A DNA stretch of 64,000 bases. It comes from Alphaproteobacteria bacterium. Lineage in GTDB: Bacteria; Pseudomonadota; Alphaproteobacteria; Rhodobacterales; Rhodobacteraceae. The stretch spans positions 62,001 to 126,000 of the forward strand of contig JAUHVR010000015.1 in assembly GCA_030424865.1 (NCBI GenBank). Reading direction: 5' to 3'. The position numbers and the translations under genes are program-made. Under the pieces are notes generated by a model. The model did no database searches. It was not told where the DNA came from and was given only the letters and a program-made list of their open reading frames with translations. Shown here piece after piece: positions 35,678 to 44,870 of the stretch (the first letter of the stretch is position 1; every line of letters begins with the position of its first letter).

Positions 35678-36901
35678 TCAGCGCTTGTCCCGTGACCGCC
35701 CCAGCAAGCGCCCGATCGTAAAGCTGGTGCGCGGAGCATAGATATACGGCGTGCGCTCGGACAGGGTCGGACGCGCGCGCATCCTGAGCAGGCCAAAGGC
35801 GATCAGACCCGCATGCCCCACCGCGATCATCGCAAAGAGCGCCGGTGGTCCAAAGGCCTCGATCAATTCCGAAGCGGCATATGGCGCGGCGATGGCGCCC
35901 GTGGCGTACCAGAACATGAGCGCCGCCGACAGCTCGATCCGCTCGTCGCTGCTGGCAAAGTCGTGTGCGTGAGCGCTTGAGATCGAATAGATCGGAAAAG
36001 TCGTCAATCCGAAGAGCAGCGCCGTCAGCATGACCTGGCTGCTGGTCAGCCCCGTGATCACCGCGGTGCCGATGCAGCTGATGATTGCCGCCACCGAAAA
36101 GCCGACCAGCACCCAGCGCCGGTCATACTTGTCCGCAATCCAGCCCGCCGGATACTGGGCCAGCGCGCCGCCGGCCACAAAAGAGGCCAGGAAGATCGCG
36201 ATCTGATCGGTGCGCAGGCCAACCTCTTGCCCGTAAATCGGTCCGACCATTCGGAAGGCGGCGCTGGACAAGGCCGCGACAACCACGCCCAGAACGGCCA
36301 GTGGCGAGCGATCAAACGCCAACATGGGACGCAGTCGTGGCGCCGCCGGGGCGTCCGGCTGGGCGGCAGAGGTCAGGGCAAGCGGCAAAAGCGTCGCGCA
36401 GCACAGGATGGCCAGCAGGTTGTAGGAAATATAGCTGGCCGGTTCGAGCACCGAAATCAGCAGCTGCGAGACCAGCGAGCCTCCCAGGTCGGCCAGACGA
36501 TACAGGCCCATCGTGCGGCCCCGGTTCTCGTTGCTGACCTTGGCATTCATCCAGGCCTCGATCACCGTGTAGCAGCCCGCCACGCAGATCCCGCTGGCAA
36601 CCCGCATCAGCGCCCAGGCATAGGGGTTTACCACGATCATATGCGCCAATAGCCCGATCGCCCCGAGCGCGGCAAAGACCGAGAAGGTGCGCGCGTGACG
36701 CACGCTGCCCATCAGGCGCGGCGCCCACCAGCAACCGATGAAGAAGCCGAAGAAATGCGCCGACCCCAGCAGACCGATCTGCGCCGTGGTGAACCCAAGC
36801 TGGATCCCCGACAGCGCGTCCAGCGGCCCGACCCCGCCCGAGCTGAGCTGCAGCAGGATGACGGACAGGAAAAGGGCGGTCATTGAAATCAGAAGGCGCA
36901 T
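35678..36901 (-). CDS. Major facilitator superfamily transporter (YcaD-like)
   Basis: 407 residues with about 12 hydrophobic helices. MFS signatures: GFFIGCWWAPRLMGSVRHAR after helix 2 (the loop 2-3 motif) and its counterpart GWIADKYDRRW in the second half. Resembles the YcaD/sugar-efflux group of permeases of unknown substrate. It converges with the RTX genes. Nothing nearby points to a ligand. Confidence 0.87.
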   Translation of the reverse strand: MRLLISMTALFLSVILLQLSSGGVGPLDALSGIQLGFTTAQIGLLGSAHFFGFFIGCWWAPRLMGSVRHARTFSVFAALGAIGLLAHMIVVNPYAWALMRVASGICVAGCYTVIEAWMNAKVSNENRGRTMGLYRLADLGGSLVSQLLISVLEPASYISYNLLAILCCATLLPLALTSAAQPDAPAAPRLRPMLAFDRSPLAVLGVVVAALSSAAFRMVGPIYGQEVGLRTDQIAIFLASFVAGGALAQYPAGWIADKYDRRWVLVGFSVAAIISCIGTAVITGLTSSQVMLTALLFGLTTFPIYSISSAHAHDFASSDERIELSAALMFWYATGAIAAPYAASELIEAFGPPALFAMIAVGHAGLIAFGLLRMRARPTLSERTPYIYAPRTSFTIGRLLGRSRDKR

Positions 36902-37061
36902 GCCCCTGCTTCTGCCGATCCTGCGATGCGCGCTTGTCCTTATTCGACGTGGTGGCGTCGATTTTGGCCGGGCTGTCTCATTTTCCGGACAGAAGCTGGC
37001 CGCGCCGTTGCGCTAGGGGGTCCACAGCGGCACACTGACGGGACGGACCAAAGGGGACACC

Positions 37062-37724
37062 ATGCGCACATTCGACGAGCTTTTCCAGATCGCGGCCGAC
37101 CGAAAGGGAGGGACCGACGCGCTGGAGGCCATGCTGGCAAAGCCCAAGCCGCTGGACGACCTGTTGCAGATCCCCGAGGATCGCTGGCTATCGCAGTTCA
37201 CACGGGCCGTGTTCAGCGCCGGTTTCAACTGGAAGGTCATCGAAAACAAGTGGCCGGGCTTTGAAGAGGCCTTTCAGGGCTTTGACCTGGATCGCAACGC
37301 CTTCATGAATGACGAGGACTTTGACGCGCTGATTTCGGACACCCGGATCGTGCGCAACGGCACCAAGATCGCCTCGGTCCGCGACAACGCCGTCTTCCTG
37401 CGCGAGTTGCGGGACGAGGGCGGCGTTTCCCAGGTGCTGGGCGGTTGGCCCTCGACCGATTATGTGGGCCTGCTTGAGATGCTGAAGAAACGCGGCGCGC
37501 GGCTGGGCGGCAACTCGGCCCAATATGCGCTGCGCTTTATCGGGCGGGATGCCTTTATCCTGTCCAATGACGTGAACGGCCGCCTGATTGCCGAAGGGGT
37601 GATCGACAAGCCCGCCGGGTCCAAAAGCTCGATGAAAGCCGTTCAGGGCGCCTTCAACACCTGGATGGAGCAATCGGGCCGGTCACTGAACGAAATCAGC
37701 CGTGTGCTGGCGATGAGTTTGTGA
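37062..37724 (+). CDS. DNA-3-methyladenine glycosylase I-family protein
   Basis: 220 residues of the Tag/COG2818 family (base-excision repair, HhH fold). Family-like stretches are FSAGFNWKVIENKWPGFEEAF, IVRNGTKIASVRDNA and the C-terminal RFIGRDAFILSNDVN. It is slightly longer than E. coli Tag and lacks some of the zinc-snap residues of that enzyme, so activity on 3-methyladenine is not certain. ATG at 37062 has AAGGGGAC upstream. Stand-alone gene, 74 bases ahead of ppk2. Confidence 0.8.
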   Translation: MRTFDELFQIAADRKGGTDALEAMLAKPKPLDDLLQIPEDRWLSQFTRAVFSAGFNWKVIENKWPGFEEAFQGFDLDRNAFMNDEDFDALISDTRIVRNGTKIASVRDNAVFLRELRDEGGVSQVLGGWPSTDYVGLLEMLKKRGARLGGNSAQYALRFIGRDAFILSNDVNGRLIAEGVIDKPAGSKSSMKAVQGAFNTWMEQSGRSLNEISRVLAMSL

Positions 37725-37730
37725 CGGTTT

Positions 37731-37746
37731 CTTGACACGCATCAAG
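37731..37746. promoter_or_regulatory. FNR/Dnr-type box candidate upstream of ppk2
   Basis: CTTGACACGCATCAAG at 37731-37746 matches the FNR-family consensus TTGAT-N4-ATCAA with one change (TTGAC). It lies 53 bases ahead of the ppk2 start and just behind the glycosylase stop. Confidence 0.4.
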
Positions 37747-37798
37747 GCACGCGTCCTGCGACGGGATTATTGTTCGGGCACACCAGCAAGGAGAGCCC

Positions 37799-38704
37799 AT
37801 GACCGCGCCCGTCGAACTGAAAGCCGTCCCCGTCCGCACGTTGAAACCCACCGCCGAGGCGGTGCGCGAGGCCTTTGAAAACGGCACCTATCCCTATGAC
37901 ACCAAGCTGTCGCGCCGGACCTATGAACGGCAGAAAGCCAATCTTCAGGCCGAACTGCTGAAGGTTCAGCTGTGGGCGCAAGAGACCGGACAGAAGTTCG
38001 TGCTGCTGTTTGAAGGACGCGATGCCGCCGGCAAGGGCGGCACGATCAAGCGCTTTACGGAACACCTGAACCCCCGTTCCGCCCGCGTTGTGGCGCTGAA
38101 CAAACCCACGGACGAAGAAAAGGGCCAGTGGTATTATCAGCGCTACGTGCAGGAACTGCCGACCTCGGGCGAAATGGTGTTCTACGACCGATCCTGGTAC
38201 AACCGCGCGGGTGTCGAGCGGGTCATGGGCTTTTGCGCGCCGAACGAATACCTCGAATTCATGCGCCAGACGCCCGAGCTGGAACGCATGCTCGTCCGGT
38301 CCGGCATCCGGCTGTACAAATACTGGTTCTCGGTCACCCGCGACGAACAGAAGGCCCGCTTTGACAGCCGCGCCACGGACCCGCTGAAACAGTGGAAGCT
38401 CAGCCCGATCGACAAGGCCAGCCTTGGCAAGTGGGACGACTATACCGAGGCGAAAGAGGCGATGTTCTTTTACACCGACACCGCGGATGCGCCCTGGACG
38501 ATCATCAAGTCCGACGACAAGAAGCGCGCGCGCCTGAACTGCATGCGGCACTTCCTGTCGACGTTGGATTACCCGGGCAAGGACCCCAGGATCGCCAAGG
38601 CGCCCGATCCGCTGATTGTCGGGCACGCCGGGCATGTCGTGCAACGCTCGGACCATATCCTGGGCACGGCGCTGCACCCCGACACGCGCATCACGACGCC
38701 CTAA
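37799..38704 (+). CDS. ppk2: Polyphosphate kinase 2
   Basis: 301 residues. PPK2 uses polyphosphate to phosphorylate nucleoside mono- or diphosphates, or the reverse. Walker A is FEGRDAAGKGG (about residue 75), Walker B is FYDRSWYNRAGVERVMGF and the lid carries Arg/Lys residues. A single PPK2 domain, so class I or III rather than the fused class II; class cannot be settled by eye. ATG at 37799 has AAGGAGAG upstream. A candidate FNR-type box precedes it, suggesting oxygen-linked control. Confidence 0.94.
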   Translation: MTAPVELKAVPVRTLKPTAEAVREAFENGTYPYDTKLSRRTYERQKANLQAELLKVQLWAQETGQKFVLLFEGRDAAGKGGTIKRFTEHLNPRSARVVALNKPTDEEKGQWYYQRYVQELPTSGEMVFYDRSWYNRAGVERVMGFCAPNEYLEFMRQTPELERMLVRSGIRLYKYWFSVTRDEQKARFDSRATDPLKQWKLSPIDKASLGKWDDYTEAKEAMFFYTDTADAPWTIIKSDDKKRARLNCMRHFLSTLDYPGKDPRIAKAPDPLIVGHAGHVVQRSDHILGTALHPDTRITTP

Positions 38705-39342
38705 AGACTGTCGCCAAGCCAGTCCTGCAGGGGCTGCAGCCGGTCAAAGACCTGCAGCAGCCCGGCAAGGGGATCGTCGGCCAGTTGCTCTTGCAGATCG
38801 TCGAACCAGACGACCAGCGCCTTGCGGCGCAACAGCTCGGCGCGGGGGTGGTCAGTGGGGTAAGGCGCGGGCACGCGCTTCAGCGCCGGCGGATCCATCC
38901 GCCCGCCGAGATCGGACAGCAGTGTCTGCAAGACCTCGCCCTCATCCCCCGCGACAACATCGCGCCAGGTGTCCAGGTGCGCCTTGTCGAACTCCATGAC
39001 CCCTGCCCCGGCGGTCACGTAGTCCGGTGAGATGCCAAAGAACCACCCACGCCCATCCGGCGCGGACCACAGCAGGTGCAGATGCACGTGATACGGCGTC
39101 TTGTCCAGCGAAAAGCGGACATCGCGGTGGGGGCGAAACAACTTCTGCTTGATCGTGGTGCCACTGGCAGAAACGAGGTGCGGCGCGACATCTTCGAGCA
39201 GGCTTTGCGCCGGGTCCCGCAATCTTTGGTCATAGGTTTTCTTGTGCGCGACAAACCAATCCCGCGCGTTGTTCACGGCGAGCTCGGACAAGAACGAGCG
39301 CGCTTCGGGGATCAGTGCATGGTAATGTGCGTTATCAATCAT
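38701..39342 (-). CDS. DUF2461 family protein
   Basis: 213 residues of the conserved TIGR02453/DUF2461 family, function unknown. Typical stretches: NNARDWFVAHKKTYDQ near the start, FRPHRDVRFSLDKTPYHVH in the first third and a WFFGISPDYVTAGAGV segment. Soluble and probably cytoplasmic. The ATG at 39342 gives the family start; 15 more in-frame codons upstream look non-coding. Its stop overlaps that of ppk2 by four bases, tail to tail. Confidence 0.85.
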   Translation of the reverse strand: MIDNAHYHALIPEARSFLSELAVNNARDWFVAHKKTYDQRLRDPAQSLLEDVAPHLVSASGTTIKQKLFRPHRDVRFSLDKTPYHVHLHLLWSAPDGRGWFFGISPDYVTAGAGVMEFDKAHLDTWRDVVAGDEGEVLQTLLSDLGGRMDPPALKRVPAPYPTDHPRAELLRRKALVVWFDDLQEQLADDPLAGLLQVFDRLQPLQDWLGDSL

Positions 39343-39507
39343 TCGCCAGCCCCAGCGATTTCTCAAAATACCGGTAAAGTGTATCACACTTCGGCCAAAT
39401 CCGCGTGCGGCGCCGACTGTGTGAAATCCGCACGGGGCGGCACATCCCGAATGTATTGATACGCATCGGGTCTTTCCGAGCCGTTAAATGCCCAGTAATG
39501 CGGCGGA

Positions 39508-40869
39508 ATGAGAACGCCCGCACGCACATATCCGGAACACATCCAGGCGATCCTGGTGCTTGGCCTGCCCCTGATTGGCGGGCATCTGGCACAGTTCGCA
39601 ATCGGTCTGACCGATACGGTCATGCTGGGGTGGTACGGCGTGGACGAACTGGCGGCGTTGACGCTGGCCAACAGCTGGTTCTTCGTGCTGTTCCTGATGG
39701 GCGGCGGCTTTGCCTGGGCGGTCATGCCCATGGTGGCGCAGTTTCATGCCGAGGATGATCAGGTGCAAAGCCGCCGCGCGACGCGCATGGGTCTGTGGCT
39801 GTCGGTGGCCTATTCGGCGGTTGTCCTGCCCTTCCTGTTCTGGGCCGAAGTGCCGCTTTTGATGCTTGGCCAAGACCCCGCGCTGGCCGAGGCCGCACAA
39901 GTCTACCTGCGCATTGCGGGCTGGGGCGTTGTGCCGTCGTTGGGCGTGCTGGTCCTGAAAAGCTATCTGGCAGCGCTCGAGCGTACCCAGATCGTGCTCT
40001 GGATCACCGTCGCGGCCGCCGTCGTCAACGCCCTGTTGAACTACGCGCTGATCTTCGGCAACTGGGGCGCGCCCGAGCTGGGCATCCGCGGGGCCGCCAT
40101 CGCATCACTGCTGACCAGTTCGGTTTCGGTGCTGGGCTGCATTCTCTACATCCAGATCACGCTGCCACAAGAGCAGCTTTTTGTGCGGTTCTGGCGAATC
40201 GACCCCGAGATGCTGCGCCGCGTGTTCAACCTTGGCTGGCCGATCGGTCTGACCAACCTCAGCGAGGTGGGCCTTTTTGCCTCGTCCGCCGTGCTGATGG
40301 GCTGGCTGGGCACGATCCCGCTGGCCGCGCATGGCATCGCTCTGCAGCTGGCTTCGGCCACTTTCATGGTGCATCTGGGTCTGTCAAACGCCGCCACGAT
40401 CCGCGCTGGCAACGCCGTCGGTCGCCGCGACCCTGACAACCTTGCGCGCGGCGGCCTGGCCGTGACGGCCATGTCGGTGGCGATGTCCCTGATCACGGTC
40501 GCCGTCTTCCTGATATTCCCCGAAGCGCTGCTTGGCCTCTTTGTTGACAGCGACGAACCCGCCTTGCCACAGATCCTGGCCATCGGGACCGGGCTTCTGG
40601 CCATGGCCGCGCTGTTCCAGCTGGTCGACGGCGCTCAGGCGATTGCGCTGGGTCTTCTGCGCGGGTTGCAGGACACGCGTCTGCCCATGATCATCGCTGC
40701 CGTCGCCTATTGGGTGATCGGGCTTCCGGCGTGCCTGCTGCTGGGCTTTACCTTCGATTGGGGCGGCATCGGCGTCTGGATGGGCCTGGTTCTGGGTCTG
40801 GCGGTGGCCGCGGTGTTCCTGAGCCTGCGGTTTTGGTTCAAGAAGCTGCCAGAGCAGCGCGCGGGCTGA
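39508..40869 (+). CDS. MATE-family multidrug/Na+ antiporter
   Basis: 453 residues, 12 predicted helices in two six-helix halves: LGLPLIGGHLAQFAIGLTDTVMLGWYG begins the first and LGWPIGLTNLSEVGLF the second, both typical NorM-like MATE starts. Exports cationic drugs or metabolites with Na+ or H+. Located alone between convergent genes; the hairpin behind it has T residues only on the other strand. The substrate is not determinable. Confidence 0.9.
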   Translation: MRTPARTYPEHIQAILVLGLPLIGGHLAQFAIGLTDTVMLGWYGVDELAALTLANSWFFVLFLMGGGFAWAVMPMVAQFHAEDDQVQSRRATRMGLWLSVAYSAVVLPFLFWAEVPLLMLGQDPALAEAAQVYLRIAGWGVVPSLGVLVLKSYLAALERTQIVLWITVAAAVVNALLNYALIFGNWGAPELGIRGAAIASLLTSSVSVLGCILYIQITLPQEQLFVRFWRIDPEMLRRVFNLGWPIGLTNLSEVGLFASSAVLMGWLGTIPLAAHGIALQLASATFMVHLGLSNAATIRAGNAVGRRDPDNLARGGLAVTAMSVAMSLITVAVFLIFPEALLGLFVDSDEPALPQILAIGTGLLAMAALFQLVDGAQAIALGLLRGLQDTRLPMIIAAVAYWVIGLPACLLLGFTFDWGGIGVWMGLVLGLAVAAVFLSLRFWFKKLPEQRAG

Positions 40870-40874
40870 AACGC

Positions 40875-40906
40875 AAAAGGCAGACCCGACCTGCGCCGGA
40901 TCTGCC
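40875..40906 (-). terminator. Rho-independent terminator of the mini-protein operon
   Basis: On the minus strand GGCAGATCC (40898-40906) pairs with GGGTCTGCC (40879-40887), with one wobble, and is followed by TTTTGCGTTT. The T-run exists only on this strand, so the hairpin serves the leftward unit ending here, not the MATE gene. Confidence 0.6.
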
Positions 40907-40970
40907 CGAAAACTCGTTACCCCACTCTCCGACGCCCCCCAGGTGGCGGCGCGGATCACATGAGCCGGGA

Positions 40971-41063
40971 TCAGGTGCCCTGCAGCAAACGCCGCAAGGC
41001 CTGAGGCGACAGCGGAAACAAGGGCTGCGCCGGTTGGGGTGTCTGTGTCTCGTGCCTGGACAT
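40971..41063 (-). CDS. Mini-protein 2 (30 residues), paralogue of mini-protein 1
   Basis: Unrecognised 30-residue protein, second gene of a two-gene leftward unit. A strong GGGAGG ribosome site lies eight bases before the ATG at 41063. Residues 12-27 are AQPLFPLSPQALRRLL; the neighbouring mini-protein 1 has PQGLFPLSPLALRALL at residues 13-28, twelve of sixteen identical. The tail after this block is only QGT. No signal peptide or membrane helix. The Pro-rich start and short amphipathic Leu/Arg helix would suit a partner-binding peptide. A terminator follows at 40875-40906. Confidence 0.55.
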   Translation of the reverse strand: MSRHETQTPQPAQPLFPLSPQALRRLLQGT

Positions 41064-41112
41064 GATGACATCCTCCCGTCTTTGGCTTGGCCTTTATCTG
41101 GGGCTACGCGCC

Positions 41113-41277
41113 TCAGACGTCACGGGGAGAGTGTGCGCCCGCTTCCCACTTGTCGGAATGTCCCAGATTTTCCGGAGTTGGTGTCCTGCCGAACAAAAGC
41201 GCACGCAAAGCCAAAGGTGACAGAGGAAACAATCCCTGCGGTTCACGCGTCTGAGGCTCTGGCTGCGGTTGCGACAT
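41113..41277 (-). CDS. Mini-protein 1 (54 residues), paralogue of mini-protein 2
   Basis: Unrecognised 54-residue protein, first gene of the leftward mini-operon. The ATG at 41277 has AAAGGTG a few bases upstream; the frame is open further upstream but without a ribosome site. N-terminus is Gln/Pro-rich (MSQPQPEPQTREPQG), then the shared block LFPLSPLALRALL, then a polar tail of about 25 residues ending SPRDV that mini-protein 2 lacks. A promoter-like pair of boxes lies 29-57 bases upstream. The shared motif, own ribosome sites and terminator argue for two real small genes from a duplication. Confidence 0.55.
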   Translation of the reverse strand: MSQPQPEPQTREPQGLFPLSPLALRALLFGRTPTPENLGHSDKWEAGAHSPRDV

Positions 41278-41305
41278 GTCACCTTTGAAACTTGTTGTTG
41301 ATATG

Positions 41306-41334
41306 AGGTTAACACAGGGTTGCTGCGGCCGCAA
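41306..41334 (-). promoter_or_regulatory. Candidate sigma-70 promoter of the mini-protein operon
   Basis: On the minus strand TTGCGG (41329-41334) and TAACCT (41306-41311) are exactly 17 bases apart. Transcription would start near 41299, giving a leader of about 22 bases that contains the mini-protein 1 ribosome site. Confidence 0.45.
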
Positions 41335-41360
41335 AAATTCCCGCCGCAATGCAGCGGGAA
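41333..41360 (-). terminator. Intrinsic terminator just upstream of the mini-protein promoter
   Basis: On the minus strand TTCCCGC (41354-41360) pairs with GCGGGAA (41338-41344) and is followed by TTTTT (41333-41337). A further hairpin, TGCCTGT-CAA-ACAGGCA, lies just before it at 41371-41387. It would stop leftward transcripts entering the mini-protein unit and overlaps its -35 box. Confidence 0.5.
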
Positions 41361-41448
41361 CCGGCCATCCTGCCTGTTTGACAGGCACTTCGACCGATTT
41401 GCCGCGATCCGACACAGCTGTTTGGGGCCACCAACAGGCCTTTCGCCG

Positions 41449-41588
41449 AAAAAAACCGCACGTTCCGCAACACGTGCTGCTTGAACTGTTCCCCACGAAC
41501 GGCCCCTGCAAAGGCAAGTCAGCCCGGCTCAAACCGACTGGGTCCGACAGACCTGTGGCATGGATACATCCCGTATCCCGCGCCATGT
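41449..41588 (-). ncRNA. Candidate small RNA of about 140 nucleotides
   Basis: Leftward transcription unit without a convincing reading frame. A promoter-like TTGGCA and TAAACT pair lies at 41594-41623. The RNA would contain hairpins GGATAC...GTATCC (near 41563-41579) and GGTC...GACC (near 41541-41553), and end in GCACGT-N8-ACGTGC followed by GG and seven T (hairpin 41458-41477, T-run 41449-41455). No known RNA family was recognised. It could instead be a prematurely terminated leader. The 781-base gap between the MATE and SLC13 genes holds only this RNA, the terminator at 41333-41360 and the mini-protein unit. Confidence 0.4.
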
Positions 41589-41593
41589 GTTTC

Positions 41594-41623
41594 AGTTTAC
41601 AAATCGAACACATGTTGTGCCAA
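41594..41623 (-). promoter_or_regulatory. Candidate promoter of the small RNA
   Basis: On the minus strand TTGGCA (41618-41623) and TAAACT (41594-41599) with an 18-base spacer, near sigma-70 consensus. It lies within 60 bases of the SLC13 gene start on the other strand, so the region would fire in both directions. Confidence 0.45.
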
Positions 41624-41650
41624 GATGCTCAAAAAGGGGGATAAAACCGG

Positions 41651-43531
41651 GTGGAGATCGTACTGACGACCGAAATGATGGTGGTGCTCGCAATCCTGGG
41701 CGTCACGGTTCTGTTGTTCGTGACCGAGGTCTTCCGAATTGATTTCTCTGCCATCATGGTCATGGTCGCCCTAGGCCTGCTGGCACAACTGCCGGGCCTT
41801 GAGAACCTCGCCGACACGTCGCGCCTGTTCGAAGGCTTTTCCTCAAACGCCGTCATCTCGATCATCGCCGTGATGATCCTGGGCGCGGGTCTGGACCGAA
41901 CCGGGCTTATGAGCCAGGTTGCGGCCGCCATCCTGAAATACGGAGGCAAGACCGAGGCGCGGATCATTCCCATCATCTCTGGCACCGTCGGTCTGATCTC
42001 GAGCTTCATGCAGAACGTCGGCGCTGCCGCCCTGTTCCTGCCGGTGGTCAGCCGGATCTCGATCCGCACCAACCTGCCGCTCAGCAGATTGCTCATGCCG
42101 ATGGGTTTTTGCGCCATTCTGGGCGGCACGGTGACCATGGTCGGATCGTCGCCGTTGATCCTGTTGAACGACCTGATCGCCACCTCGAACCAATCGCTGG
42201 ATGAAAGCGAAAGAATGCAGCCCTTTTCGCTGTTCGCGGTCACGCCTGTCGGGCTGACGCTGGTCGCGACCGGGATCCTCTATTTTGTCCTGCTTGGCCG
42301 CTGGGTTCTGCCCGACCGCAGCACCAAGGAAGAAGGCAGCAGCGGCCAGTCGGTGCAGGAATATCTCAAGAAGATCTACGGTCTGAAATCCGATCTGGTC
42401 GAGGTCATCGTCCCCGAAGGATCGGTCCTTCGAGGACACACCTTCAGCGACATCATGGTTGCGCACAACCTGTACATCGTCGGCTCTTACCATCGCGGCC
42501 AACGATGGTTCACGCCCGTTGTGACGACCAAGGTCGAAGACCCCTGTCGCCTGGCCATCCTGGGCCGCCGCAAGGTGATCGAGGACATCGCCTATGTCTA
42601 CGGGCTTGAGGTGCTGCCAGAGCTGGACATCTTTGCCGAGGCCTATGCACCAACGGTCGCCGGGGTGGCCGAGGTGGTCATTCCCCCGGACAGCGACGTG
42701 ATCGGAAAATCCGCGCGCGATCTGCAAATGCGCAAGACCTATGGTCTGGGCCTTTTGGCCATCCACCGAGGTGGCGAGACCTTGAGCCTTGTGGAAACCG
42801 ACGAACACGAGGCCACGAATGTCGGCACGGAACCCTTTCGTGCCGGCGACACGCTGGTCGCCTTTACCGCCTGGGACAGCCTGGCGCGGCTGTCCAAGAA
42901 CCGCGATTTCGTGATCGTGACAAGCGACTTCCCGATGGAAGAGATGCGCCCGAACAAGGTTTCTTGGGCCCTGCTGTTCTTTGTGATCACCATCGGCTTG
43001 ATCCTGTTCACCGATCTGCGCCTGTCGCTGGCCCTGCTGGTGGGGGCGGGGGGCATGATCGCGACCAATGTTTTGCGTATTGACGAGGCCTATGAGGCCG
43101 TCAGCTGGTCAACAGTCTTTCTTCTGGCCAGCCTGATCCCCCTGGGCCAGGCCGTTCAGAACACGGGGACCGCGGCCTGGATCGCGCAGCAGATCCTGAC
43201 ATTGCTGGACGGCTGGCCGCTGTGGGGGCTGCAGGCCGGGATCGCCGTCCTGGCCACCGCCTTTACGCTGGTCATGTCTAACGTCGGCGCCACGGTGCTT
43301 CTGGTCCCGCTTGCGGTGTCCATCGCCGTGGCCGCGGGCGGAGACCCCGCCATCTTTGCACTGACGGTTGCGATATCGACGTCGAACTCTTTCCTGATCC
43401 CGACGCACCAGGTCAATGCGCTGATCATGGGGCCGGCAGGCTACAAGGTCACCGATTTCATGAAGAGCGGCGGCATCATGACCCTGCTGTTCCTGGTCGT
43501 GTCCCTGTTTATGATGAACATCGTCTTCTAA
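41651..43531 (+). CDS. SLC13-family anion permease with TrkA-C (RCK_C) domains
   Basis: 626 residues from a GTG at 41651 with AAGGGGG about ten bases upstream. Two membrane halves (about 1-215 and 435-626) flank a soluble middle with two RCK_C domains: VEVIVPEGSVLRG (about 255) and AEVVIPPDSDVIGKSARDL (about 345). The conserved SNV/T-type anion sites are VGSSPLILLNDL and STSNSFLIPTHQVN. Proteins of this layout carry sulfate, thiosulfate or dicarboxylates with Na+. Located directly ahead of the sulfolipid genes, so sulfate import is an attractive guess only. Confidence 0.88.
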   Translation: MEIVLTTEMMVVLAILGVTVLLFVTEVFRIDFSAIMVMVALGLLAQLPGLENLADTSRLFEGFSSNAVISIIAVMILGAGLDRTGLMSQVAAAILKYGGKTEARIIPIISGTVGLISSFMQNVGAAALFLPVVSRISIRTNLPLSRLLMPMGFCAILGGTVTMVGSSPLILLNDLIATSNQSLDESERMQPFSLFAVTPVGLTLVATGILYFVLLGRWVLPDRSTKEEGSSGQSVQEYLKKIYGLKSDLVEVIVPEGSVLRGHTFSDIMVAHNLYIVGSYHRGQRWFTPVVTTKVEDPCRLAILGRRKVIEDIAYVYGLEVLPELDIFAEAYAPTVAGVAEVVIPPDSDVIGKSARDLQMRKTYGLGLLAIHRGGETLSLVETDEHEATNVGTEPFRAGDTLVAFTAWDSLARLSKNRDFVIVTSDFPMEEMRPNKVSWALLFFVITIGLILFTDLRLSLALLVGAGGMIATNVLRIDEAYEAVSWSTVFLLASLIPLGQAVQNTGTAAWIAQQILTLLDGWPLWGLQAGIAVLATAFTLVMSNVGATVLLVPLAVSIAVAAGGDPAIFALTVAISTSNSFLIPTHQVNALIMGPAGYKVTDFMKSGGIMTLLFLVVSLFMMNIVF

Positions 43532-43649
43532 GCGCTGTAACACGTGCGGCTCACAGAGCCGCCCCCGTGCGACCACCTGCCCCAAGCGCCGCGTCACCCA
43601 ACTGTTACGCTGTCCCTGTAGCGGCATCGCAACACGAAGGAGCAGTCTC

Positions 43650-44866
<1,217 letters not shown>

Positions 44867-44870
<4 letters not shown>

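Noticed and set aside
41276-41644. 122-codon plus-strand frame in the gap before the SLC13 gene
   Set aside because: No ribosome site, mixed composition and no domain; it overlaps the promoter and terminator signals of the opposite strand, which explain the region better.
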